A DNA stretch of 64,000 nt, taken from an uncultured Collinsella sp. (GTDB lineage Bacteria; Actinomycetota; Coriobacteriia; Coriobacteriales; Coriobacteriaceae). Below, in pieces: positions 41,826-48,967 of the stretch. The position numbers and the translations under genes are program-made. Location of the stretch: the NCBI GenBank assembly GCA_900541055.1, contig UQHZ01000001.1, positions 135,515-199,514 on the forward strand, in the 5' to 3' direction. The notes below the pieces were generated by a model. It did no database searches and was not told the DNA's origin. It saw nothing but the letters and a program-made list of their open reading frames with translations. The first letter of the stretch is position 1. The number at the start of each line of letters is the position of its first letter.

Positions 41826-42419
41826 TTAGCGTTTAATCTCGATATCCTCGAGCTTAACGTCCATGGCCTCGGTCTTGGCCTTGGCGATGTCGTCGGCAAA
41901 TTCCAGAGACTCCATCATGGTCTCGACGGCGTCCTTGTGCTCCCCGACATTGTCGATACGTACGTACACACTGCCGCCGTCAACGTCAGTGAAGTACTCG
42001 GTCGTCACGCCGCCCGAGTGCGTAAAGTAGGCGCTGCGCCAGGTCTTGCCGTTGTACTTAACGGGATCGCTCTCGGTCCATCCGGAGTTGGCCTTCCACT
42101 TTGCCTCGTAGTCAAACAGTTCATCGGCGTTCTTGTCAGGATCGAAGACGGGGATGAAGCGGTCGCTGGCATGCTCGCTCTCGGTGAACTTAAACTGGGC
42201 CCTGTCGGCGGTATCGCCGGCAACGTCGGTGATCTCGACGCCCTCGGGGACTTCGACCTTAAACCAAATGAAGTCGGTCCTCATATCCACGGCTGGTTTT
42301 TCTGCTCCGCCGCCACCGCCACTTCCGGTAGCGCCGCCGCTGCCACCGCAGCCCACCAGGGCAACTGCGGCAAAGAGACTGATGCAGAGGGTGAGAATCG
42401 CAAAGGCCTTCTTTTTCAT
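41826..42419 (-). CDS. Secreted lipoprotein of unknown function
   Basis: A 197-residue protein with a lipoprotein signal: basic MKKK, hydrophobic stretch and lipobox VALVGC (Cys about 24), followed by a Gly/Ser linker. The mature part is a soluble alpha/beta domain (FIWFKVEVPEGVEI...VYVRIDNVGEHKDAVETMMESLEF) resembling the single-domain lipoproteins common in Coriobacteriia, but I recognise no named family. GAGGAGG precedes the ATG. It has its own terminator. Confidence 0.8.
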   Translation of the reverse strand: MKKKAFAILTLCISLFAAVALVGCGGSGGATGSGGGGGAEKPAVDMRTDFIWFKVEVPEGVEITDVAGDTADRAQFKFTESEHASDRFIPVFDPDKNADELFDYEAKWKANSGWTESDPVKYNGKTWRSAYFTHSGGVTTEYFTDVDGGSVYVRIDNVGEHKDAVETMMESLEFADDIAKAKTEAMDVKLEDIEIKR

Positions 42420-42466
42420 GGTCGTGTCCTCCTCGATCTGTAACCGCCCACGGATTACCTGCCTTT

Positions 42467-42472
42467 ACTGTA
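42467..42472 (-). promoter_or_regulatory. Candidate lipoprotein promoter
   Basis: TACAGT on the minus strand lies 48 bp before the lipoprotein ATG; no strong -35. Confidence 0.3.
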
Positions 42473-42497
42473 CGCGTGGACGGCTCACTAGGGTGGG

Positions 42498-42718
42498 CCA
42501 TGTGTCCCATTCTGGGGGCTGGAATTGCGCCGACAAGTGGCAATATGTGCGGTCGCAAAAGAGGGGAGAGCCGATGCTGTCGGCCCTCCCCGGGGTTGGG
42601 CGCCCGGTGTTTTAAAGGGGCGCGTGTACGCGGGCATTGCCCCAATAGGTTCCTTGTTTATAGATATGTCCCAGTTTGTGACGTCCGGAAGTCCCGAAAG
42701 GTGAACCATGTGTCCCAT
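42498..42718. repeat. Composite repeat flanked by 13-bp direct repeats
   Basis: CCATGTGTCCCAT occurs at 42498-42510 and again at 42706-42718, with a third related ATATGTCCCA at 42664-42673. On the minus strand these read TGGGACACAT or TGGGACATAT, again with the GGGAC core. Between them lie a strong hairpin (42563-42591) and GC-rich palindromic bits. It fills most of the 454-bp gap between the lipoprotein and the cyclodeaminase gene; no ORF there is convincing. Confidence 0.55.
42555..42591 (-). terminator. Minus-strand terminator-like hairpin with no gene upstream
   Basis: GGGGAGAGCCGA (42563-42574) pairs with TCGGCCCTCCCC (42580-42591) with one mismatch; on the minus strand CTCTTTT follows. 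A TATAAA lies at 42657-42662 on the same strand, so a small RNA of about 95 nt or an attenuator before the lipoprotein gene is conceivable. Confidence 0.45.
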
Positions 42719-42873
42719 GTTTGCGGTGCCGACGCCTATCGTTCGTCATAGAAATCCGCGATGACCAGGTGCGCTGACGCTTATGTACTTATGGGCTAGA
42801 CTATGCACCATTATGTGTTCGATGCGGTCGGTCGGTGGTTGCCGCCCGACCGATGTATATGACTTGAAGGTGC

Positions 42874-43512
42874 ATGCGTATGAGCCAAGAGATGATGGAC
42901 AAGACCTGCCGCGGGTTTGCCGAGGCGCTGGCCGCGCGCGAGCCGGTTCCCGGTGGTGGCAGCGCGAGCGCTTTTGTGGGCGCGCTGGGCGCCTCGCTGT
43001 GCGGAATGGTTGCCCGCTACGGTGCGACCAATCCCGCGCTTGCTGATCGTGCGGATGACCTGACGCGCGCGTTTACCCAGGCTGATGAGCTGGCCCAGGA
43101 GCTTGTCGAGTTGGTTGCCGAGGACGTTCGTGCGTACGGCCAAGTGTCGGCGGCGTACGGTATTCCGCGCGATGATCCGGCTCGACCGGCTGCGATTCAG
43201 GATGCACTGCACGTGGCAGCCATGCCGCCGTACCGCATTATGGATGCGTGCGGTCGTGCGCTGGCGCTGCTCGAGGACATGGCCGATAAGGGTTCGCGCC
43301 AACTGCTGTCCGATGTGGCGTGCGGCGCCGTATTCTGCCGCGCTGCCATGCAGGGCGCGAGTTTGACGCTCTTTGCGAACACCACGTCTATGAAGGATTG
43401 CGCTCGTGCTGAGGAGCTCGAGACGTCGTGTGATGAGCTGCTCGACACATGGTTGCCGCGCGCCGATGCGCTGGCGCGTCGCGCCTCCGACGCTGCAAGG
43501 AAGAGAGGATAG
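42874..43512 (+). CDS. Cyclodeaminase/cyclohydrolase family protein (FchA-like)
   Basis: A 212-residue helical protein of the FTCD C-terminal/FchA family. PVPGGGSASAFVGALGASLCGMVA is the conserved folate-binding start. Family members act as formimino-THF cyclodeaminase or, as FchA in purinolytic clostridia, as methenyl-THF cyclohydrolase. It is followed after 2 bp by folD, with GAAGGTG before its own ATG, so the two form an operon. Because this FolD appears to lack cyclohydrolase chemistry, the FchA role is the better guess. Confidence 0.85.
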   Translation: MRMSQEMMDKTCRGFAEALAAREPVPGGGSASAFVGALGASLCGMVARYGATNPALADRADDLTRAFTQADELAQELVELVAEDVRAYGQVSAAYGIPRDDPARPAAIQDALHVAAMPPYRIMDACGRALALLEDMADKGSRQLLSDVACGAVFCRAAMQGASLTLFANTTSMKDCARAEELETSCDELLDTWLPRADALARRASDAARKRG

Positions 43513-43514
43513 CC

Positions 43515-44369
43515 ATGGCTGAACTGCTGAAGGGTGCTCCCGTTGCTCGCGCTTTGACTGAGGAGCTTGCTGCTCGCTGCGCAGCCCTGCGCGAGCGGGG
43601 CGTTGTTCCGACGTTGGCTATCGTGCGTGTAGGTGAACGCGAGGACGACCTATCCTACGAGCGCGGTGCGCTCAAGCGCTGCGAAAAAGTGGGGATTGAG
43701 GCTCGTCGCGTTTTGCTTTCTGCCGATGTTTCGCAGGACGAGCTGTTGACGGCCATCGAGGACATCAATACCGATTCGGCTGTTCATGGCTGCCTGATGT
43801 TCCGCCCGCTGCCCGCCGGCCTTGACGAGAACGCCGTCGCCGCAGTGCTCGATCCCGCCAAGGACGTTGACTCCATGACGCCGGCTTCGCTGCTCACCAC
43901 GCTTTCGGGGCGCGGCGAGGGTTTTGCCCCCTGCACAGCCGAAGCCGTGCTTGCTTTGCTGGATCATTACGGCGTTGAGCTGGATGGAGCTAAGGTTGCT
44001 GTGGTCGGGCGCTCGCTGGTGATCGGGCGTCCCGTTGCCGCCATGCTTACGGCGCGCAATGCCACCGTGACGACGTGCCATACGCATACGCGCGACCTTG
44101 CTGCCGAGTGCCGTGCGGCTGATATTGTGGTTGCGGCCGTTGGGCGCGCGCACACGATTGGTGTGGACGCGGTTCGCGAGGGCCAGACGATCATCGATGT
44201 GGGCATTAACTGGGATGAGGACGCTGGCAAGCTGGTGGGTGACGTCGATTTTGTTGCCGCGGCGCCGGTTGTTGGTGCCATCACCCCCGTGCCGGGCGGC
44301 GTGGGGGCTGTGACCACCGCGATTCTCGCCAAACACGTGATTGAGGCGGCGGAGCGCGCATCGAAATAG
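43515..44369 (+). CDS. folD: FolD-type methylene-THF dehydrogenase, cyclohydrolase Lys absent
   Basis: A 284-residue protein. ATG 43515 follows AAGAGAGG. The NADP-binding half is normal (VAVVGRSLVIGRPVAAML, TVTTCHTHT, VGAITPVPGGVGAVTT). In the folate half the canonical YxxxKxK reads YERGALK, so the catalytic Lys at Tyr+4 is Ala (residue 52), and the Gln of VQLPLP is Arg in MFRPLP (residue 97). KDVDSMTP keeps the Asp. In well-studied FolD/MTHFD enzymes the Lys is essential for cyclohydrolase, less so for dehydrogenase. It is the second gene of an operon with the FchA-like gene. Confidence 0.88.
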   Translation: MAELLKGAPVARALTEELAARCAALRERGVVPTLAIVRVGEREDDLSYERGALKRCEKVGIEARRVLLSADVSQDELLTAIEDINTDSAVHGCLMFRPLPAGLDENAVAAVLDPAKDVDSMTPASLLTTLSGRGEGFAPCTAEAVLALLDHYGVELDGAKVAVVGRSLVIGRPVAAMLTARNATVTTCHTHTRDLAAECRAADIVVAAVGRAHTIGVDAVREGQTIIDVGINWDEDAGKLVGDVDFVAAAPVVGAITPVPGGVGAVTTAILAKHVIEAAERASK

Positions 44370-44403
44370 GCGTTTTGGGCTGTTTGAGGGGGTTAGCTAT
44401 ATA

Positions 44404-44640
44404 CCACGTGGTCAAACAATGCCAAATATGAGTACTGTTGCCAAGATAGTCACATATGTCTTACGTCTTTTTGGCTTCCTAACGGTATCCATTATCGTTA
44501 GGAAGCCTATTTTATTGAACTTATGGGGAATAACGTTGTCTTGCTTTTGGGCAAATGGGGATTTTCGGCACTCGTTACAGGGAAATTTGCTGCCACTAAA
44601 TTGGTGACAGTACTCATATTTGGCATTTTTTGACCACGGG
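44404..44640. mobile_element. MITE-like element with about 40-bp inverted ends
   Basis: The left end (44404-44443, containing GTGGTCAAACAATGCCAAAT and ATGAGTACTGT) is nearly the reverse complement of the right end (44601-44640, containing ACAGTACTCATATTTGGCAT and TTTTTTGACCAC). The interior is AT-rich, unlike the surroundings, and holds a perfect hairpin GGCTTCCTAACG (44473) against CGTTAGGAAGCC (44495). No ORF is convincing and no transposase is present. It is therefore a non-autonomous element or a large palindromic repeat. No clear target duplication is seen. Confidence 0.65.
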
Positions 44641-44724
44641 GGCTGCTGAGGCCGTGGTTTCGCCCTTTTTGCGTCGAAGCGATACACTGTTGCCGTTTGA
44701 TTTCTTCGCTCAAGGAGGATGCGC

Positions 44725-46248
44725 ATGCCGTGCACAACGATTCTGGTCGGTAAGAACGCGAGCTACGACGGGTCGACCCTGGTCGCGCGTAACGAGGACT
44801 CGTCCAACGGGGTGTTTGAGCCCAAGCGTATGCGCGTGGTGCATCCCGACGAGCAGCCGCGCGTCTACACGAGCGTCCTGAGCCACCTGACCGTTGAACT
44901 GCCCAATAACCCCATGCGCTACACGAGCGTCCCCGATGTTGTCCCGGGCCACGGCATCTGGGCCGAGGCCGGTTTCAACGAGCTCAATGTGGGCATGTCC
45001 GCAACCGAGACGCTCACTACCAACGAGCGCGTTCGCGGTGCCGACCCGCTTGTGGACTACGTGCCCGCCAAGGGCAACGAGGGTGAGGACGGCTATGTGC
45101 CGGCGCAGCCTGGTGGCCTGGGCGAGGAGGATATGGTGACCCTGGTCCTGCCCTACGCCAAGTCCGCCCGCGACGGCGTTCGTATCCTGGGCGACCTGCT
45201 CGAGCGCTACGGCACCTACGAGAACAACGGCATCGCCTTTAGTGATGTGGACGAGATCTGGTGGCTCGAGACCATCGGCGGCCACCACTGGATCGCCAAG
45301 CGCGTGCCCGACGACGCCTATGTAACCATGCCCAACCAGCTGGGCATCGACAGTTTTGACCTGGATGACGCCGAGGGCGCCCAGGCCGACCACATGTGTT
45401 CCGCCGACCTGCGCTCCTGGATGGCCGAGTGGCATCTGGACCTGACGCTGGGCGTCGAGGGCTACGGCCCGGCTGCGGTCTTTAACCCGCGCGAGGCCTT
45501 TGGCTCGCACAGCGACAGCGACCACGTCTACAACACGCCGCGCGCCTGGTACATGCAGCGCTGCCTCAACCCCAGCGACGTGTGGGATGGCCCCGACGCC
45601 GACTACACGCCCGAGAGCGACGATATCCCCTGGAGCCGCGTGCCCGAGCGTAAGGTGACCATCGAGGACATCAAGTACGTACTCTCGAGCCACTACCAGG
45701 GTACGGAGTACGACTGCTACGGCAGCAAGGGCACGCCCGCCACGCGCGGCGCCTATCGTCCCATCGGCATCAACCGCAACAGCCAGCTCGCCGTGCTGCA
45801 GCTGCGCCCCTATGCGCAGCCGGCCTATCGCGCCGTGCAGTGGATGGCGTTTGGCTCCAACTCGTTTAACGCGCTGGTTCCGCTGTACGCCAACGTCGAG
45901 ACCATGCCCGAGTACTATGCCGACACACAGGCTCGCGTGACGTCCGAAAACTTCTACTGGGCCAACCGCCTGATCGGCGCGCTGGCTGACGTCCGCTTCC
46001 ATGAGTGCGGTCGCGCGGTCGAGGACTACCAGGAGAAGGTCGGTGGCATGGGCCACAAGCAGATCCATGACGTCGATGCTGCCGTAGCCGTTCTGCCCGA
46101 GGTCGAGGTGCCTGCCGAGCTTGCACGCGCCAACGAGGACTTTGCCGAGCGTGTGCGCGTGGAGACCGATGCCCTGCTGGGCAAGGTGCTCTACACCACG
46201 AGCTGCGCCATGAAGAACTCTTTCGCGATGAATGACAACGTGAGGTAG
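44725..46248 (+). CDS. C69 family dipeptidase
   Basis: A 507-residue N-terminal-nucleophile hydrolase (PepD type). The conserved start MPCTTILVGKNASYDGSTL carries the nucleophile Cys at position 3, exposed after removal of the first residues; VARNEDS follows. ATG 44725 is chosen so Cys is close to the N-terminus; AAGGAGG lies upstream, and an ATG at 44719 is possible. The enzyme cleaves dipeptides; no signal peptide is seen, so it acts in the cytosol. The C-terminal part is typical in length. Confidence 0.9.
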   Translation: MPCTTILVGKNASYDGSTLVARNEDSSNGVFEPKRMRVVHPDEQPRVYTSVLSHLTVELPNNPMRYTSVPDVVPGHGIWAEAGFNELNVGMSATETLTTNERVRGADPLVDYVPAKGNEGEDGYVPAQPGGLGEEDMVTLVLPYAKSARDGVRILGDLLERYGTYENNGIAFSDVDEIWWLETIGGHHWIAKRVPDDAYVTMPNQLGIDSFDLDDAEGAQADHMCSADLRSWMAEWHLDLTLGVEGYGPAAVFNPREAFGSHSDSDHVYNTPRAWYMQRCLNPSDVWDGPDADYTPESDDIPWSRVPERKVTIEDIKYVLSSHYQGTEYDCYGSKGTPATRGAYRPIGINRNSQLAVLQLRPYAQPAYRAVQWMAFGSNSFNALVPLYANVETMPEYYADTQARVTSENFYWANRLIGALADVRFHECGRAVEDYQEKVGGMGHKQIHDVDAAVAVLPEVEVPAELARANEDFAERVRVETDALLGKVLYTTSCAMKNSFAMNDNVR

Positions 46249-46347
46249 GGATTTCCCGTCGATCGAATAGCGCTAAAACGCTTTGTCGCTTTCGTTCAAT
46301 CTTGGGTACAAGAACGCCAATGCAGTTGTTTGTGATTGGAGACAACC

Positions 46348-46764
46348 ATGGTTATGAAACTCGATCAGCTTGTTAACGGGGCCATCAACGTGGGCTTTGG
46401 CGCTGCCGCCGTTGCTGTCGAAGGCGGCAAGAAGGTCCTCGACGACCTTAATACCAAAGGCGAGCAGGTCCGCAAGGACACCGCCACTCCCGATATCGCC
46501 CGCAGTGTGTCCGACATGTTCGAGCAGGCCGGCGGCACCATCTCCGACCTGACCGAGCGCTTGGGCATGCAGGGCGAGACCGCGGCCCAGCGCGTGCTTG
46601 ACGAGCTCATCCTTGCCCGGGTCCGCGTCATGACCGCCCCCGAGCGCACGGCCTTCCTGGTCCATGTGCGCGACATCGTCGATTCGGTCGAGGACAACGT
46701 GACCTCGGTGCCCGTCGAGTCCGTTGAGCCCGACGATGCGAAGGATACCGAAGAGGCTGAGTAG
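46348..46764 (+). CDS. Phasin-like helical protein
   Basis: A 138-residue protein of amphipathic helices. After a Gly/Ala-rich stretch VGFGAAAVAVEGGKKVLDDLNTKGE, it continues charged and helical and ends in an acidic tail. It resembles the short phasin-like proteins that often precede ABC1/UbiB kinases. It is 8 bp upstream of the UbiB gene and probably co-transcribed. GGAGA precedes ATG 46348. Function unknown; it may associate with membrane or lipid surfaces with the kinase. Confidence 0.6.
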   Translation: MVMKLDQLVNGAINVGFGAAAVAVEGGKKVLDDLNTKGEQVRKDTATPDIARSVSDMFEQAGGTISDLTERLGMQGETAAQRVLDELILARVRVMTAPERTAFLVHVRDIVDSVEDNVTSVPVESVEPDDAKDTEEAE

Positions 46765-46772
46765 CAGCGCAG

Positions 46773-48536
46773 ATGGCAGATTCCACCACCGATTACAACA
46801 ATCTAGATCCCTTGGGTGACGAGGCGGCGGTTGTCGATGAGGTCGACGCCGCCGTCTCGGGCGCTCGCAAGAAGCCGCGCGCTGTCGATATGGTGCCCGA
46901 GGAGCCCGACGCGATGGCGCCGGACGAGGAATACCAGCTCACGCCGGCGGGTCGTCGCGAACGCATCGGGCAGATTGTTCGCCTGGTCAAAAAGTACCGC
47001 GTGTGGGATAACCTCACGCCGGTTCGTTTGCGCCGCCTGCTCGAGGAACTCGGCCCCATGTTCGTCAAGATGGGGCAGATTCTGGCCAACCGGTCCGAGA
47101 TTCTGCCGCAACGCTTTTGCGACGAGCTGCGTCGTCTGCGCTCCGACGTGGAGCCGGTGCCGTACGAGGTAGTGCTCCGCTGCTTGGAAGAGGAATACGG
47201 CTTGCGCCTGGGGGAGATGTTCGATGCGATCGACCCCAATCCGCTTGGTAGCGCATCGCTCGCGCAGGTGCACCGCGCTCGTCTGGTGACGGGCGAGGAC
47301 GTGGCCGTCAAGGTGCAGCGCCCCGGTGCGCAGCAGGTTATGGCGCAGGACATCGATATCATCCGCTCGGTGGTGCGTATCGTTTCCAAGTTCGTCAACA
47401 CCGATCAATTCGTTGACCTGCACGGCGTGGTCGAGGAGCTGTGGACCTCGTTTCGCGAGGAGACCAACTTTTTGGCCGAGGCCAAAAACCTCAATGACTT
47501 TTACGAGTTCCATAAGAGCGTTCATGGCGTGACGTGCCCTAAATCCTATCTGGACCTGTGCACCGAGCACGTGGTGGTTATGGACTACGTCGACGGCATT
47601 TCGATCGCCGATCCTGAACGCTTGGTGGCCGAGGGTTATGACTTGGAAAAGATCGGTGCCGCAATCGTCGAGGACTACTCGACGCAGGTGCTCGATGACG
47701 GCTTTTTCCATGCCGACCCGCATGCGGGAAACATCATTCTCAAGGACGGCATCGTCTACTTTATCGACTTGGGCATGGTCGGACGCATGTCGAGTCACGA
47801 TCGCGGTATCGTCAAGGACATGATTTTCGCCGTGGCCGAGGGTGACGTGCCCAAGCTCAAGGATTCGCTCATGCGCTTTGCTGTGACGCGCGGCGATTCG
47901 GCCGAGCTTGACCATTCGGCCTTTTTGTCCGATTTGGACTTTATCGTGGCTGACTTTGCGGGCCTTGACCTTAAGGACCTGGATATCGGTGAGTTTTTGA
48001 CCTCGCTGTTAAACCTCGCGCGCAAAAATGACGTTGAGCTGCCGAGCGTGGTGACAATGTTCGCCCGCGGCATGGTGACGCTCGAGGGCCTGTTGACCGA
48101 GTACATGCCTAACGTCAACATGATCCAGATCATCCAGACGCACATCAAAAACGAGAAGAGCACCTACGCCCGCATGCGCGAGGTGAGCCGCGACTTTGCA
48201 GCGAGCAGTTATCGCGCGGCGAAGGGCTCGCTCGAGGCGGCCGAGTATCTGGGCTTGGCTTCGCGCATGCTCACACGCGGCCAGCTTAAGGTGAACACGC
48301 AGATCATGAGCAGCGATAAGGCGCTGCGACAGCTGGGCGGAATTATCGACCGCATGTCGATGGCAATTGTGATTGCCGGCCTGTTTATCGGTTCGTCGGT
48401 GGTGTACTACGCGCGCATCGAGCCGGTTGTGTTTGGTATCCCGGTCATTGGCTTTATGGGCTACGTGAGCGCGCTGGTGCTGGCACTTATGCTGGGCCGC
48501 AATATCTGGCTCAACAGCCACGGCGGCAAGCACTAG
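46773..48536 (+). CDS. ABC1/AarF/UbiB family atypical kinase
   Basis: A 587-residue membrane-tethered kinase-like protein. Its signature segments are MFVKMGQILANRSEILP (KxGQ motif), the Ala-rich nucleotide loop GSASLAQVHRA, VAVKVQRPG with the ATP-binding Lys, EETNFLAEAKN, HADPHAGNIIL and FIDLGMVGR. Two C-terminal helices (MAIVIAGLFIGSSVVYY and VSALVLALMLGRN) anchor it. In ubiquinone makers UbiB assists quinone biosynthesis; in anaerobes the lipid substrate is unknown. An acidic extension of about 60 residues precedes the conserved domain. Confidence 0.93.
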   Translation: MADSTTDYNNLDPLGDEAAVVDEVDAAVSGARKKPRAVDMVPEEPDAMAPDEEYQLTPAGRRERIGQIVRLVKKYRVWDNLTPVRLRRLLEELGPMFVKMGQILANRSEILPQRFCDELRRLRSDVEPVPYEVVLRCLEEEYGLRLGEMFDAIDPNPLGSASLAQVHRARLVTGEDVAVKVQRPGAQQVMAQDIDIIRSVVRIVSKFVNTDQFVDLHGVVEELWTSFREETNFLAEAKNLNDFYEFHKSVHGVTCPKSYLDLCTEHVVVMDYVDGISIADPERLVAEGYDLEKIGAAIVEDYSTQVLDDGFFHADPHAGNIILKDGIVYFIDLGMVGRMSSHDRGIVKDMIFAVAEGDVPKLKDSLMRFAVTRGDSAELDHSAFLSDLDFIVADFAGLDLKDLDIGEFLTSLLNLARKNDVELPSVVTMFARGMVTLEGLLTEYMPNVNMIQIIQTHIKNEKSTYARMREVSRDFAASSYRAAKGSLEAAEYLGLASRMLTRGQLKVNTQIMSSDKALRQLGGIIDRMSMAIVIAGLFIGSSVVYYARIEPVVFGIPVIGFMGYVSALVLALMLGRNIWLNSHGGKH

Positions 48537-48587
48537 AGGCTGCGACCGTCACCGCATTTTCCTATCGCAAACAATAGCTTTTACCAT

Positions 48588-48615
48588 GGGCTTCGCCTGC
48601 GTGCGAGGCCCTTTT
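48588..48615 (+). terminator. Terminator after ubiB-like gene
   Basis: GGGCTTCGC pairs with GCGAGGCCC followed by TTTT. It separates the kinase operon from the cobalamin riboswitch. Confidence 0.8.
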
Positions 48616-48641
48616 GCGTGATACCATTTTGACGGTAATAA
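48614..48641 (+). promoter_or_regulatory. Promoter for the cobalamin riboswitch transcript
   Basis: TTGCGT and TAATAA are 16 bp apart. Transcription would begin near 48648, at the 5' edge of the riboswitch. The -35 overlaps the T-run of the preceding terminator. Confidence 0.5.
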
Positions 48642-48649
48642 TCGATGGC

Positions 48650-48825
48650 CTAGATGGTGGTGCGGAGACGCACGAATGCGCGGTTATCCTGCGCATTTGG
48701 GAGAATCGGGGTGCAAGTCCCCGGCTGTACCAGTAACCGTAATTCCTCTTGGCTCGGGATGCTCGCGTCGCAGATCGGACGACGTGCCCGAGTCGTTAAG
48801 GTTAAGTCGGATCGCCTCCCGTCTT
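48650..48825 (+). promoter_or_regulatory. Cobalamin riboswitch
   Basis: The core motif TTTGGGAGAATCGGGGTGCA, then AGTCCCCG and CTGTACCAGTAACCG, matches the conserved central helix and junction of B12 riboswitches (GGGAA, GGTGCAAGTCC, ACTGT-like). The B12-box-like AAGTCGGATCGCC closes the structure at 48804-48816. A stem TGCGGAGACGCA lies at the 5' side. A GC-rich hairpin (48825-48859) follows before the gene and could serve as the expression platform. It would lower expression of the DUF4430 genes when adenosyl- or methylcobalamin is plentiful. Confidence 0.85.
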
Positions 48826-48967
48826 GCATGCGGCTGCGGCTTTTGCCGCCGGTGTGCATAGGGCTCTGGAGGGAAGGGGGACCCCGATGGGGGAACTCGA
48901 GCGCAACATGCGCGATGACGTGGGGCAGTCTCAAGGCAACGCTCCAAGTACAGACAGTAGGAGACAA

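Noticed and set aside
44412..44735. Small ORFs of 65-107 residues inside the MITE-like element
   Set aside because: They span the inverted ends, have no ribosome site and do not resemble transposases.
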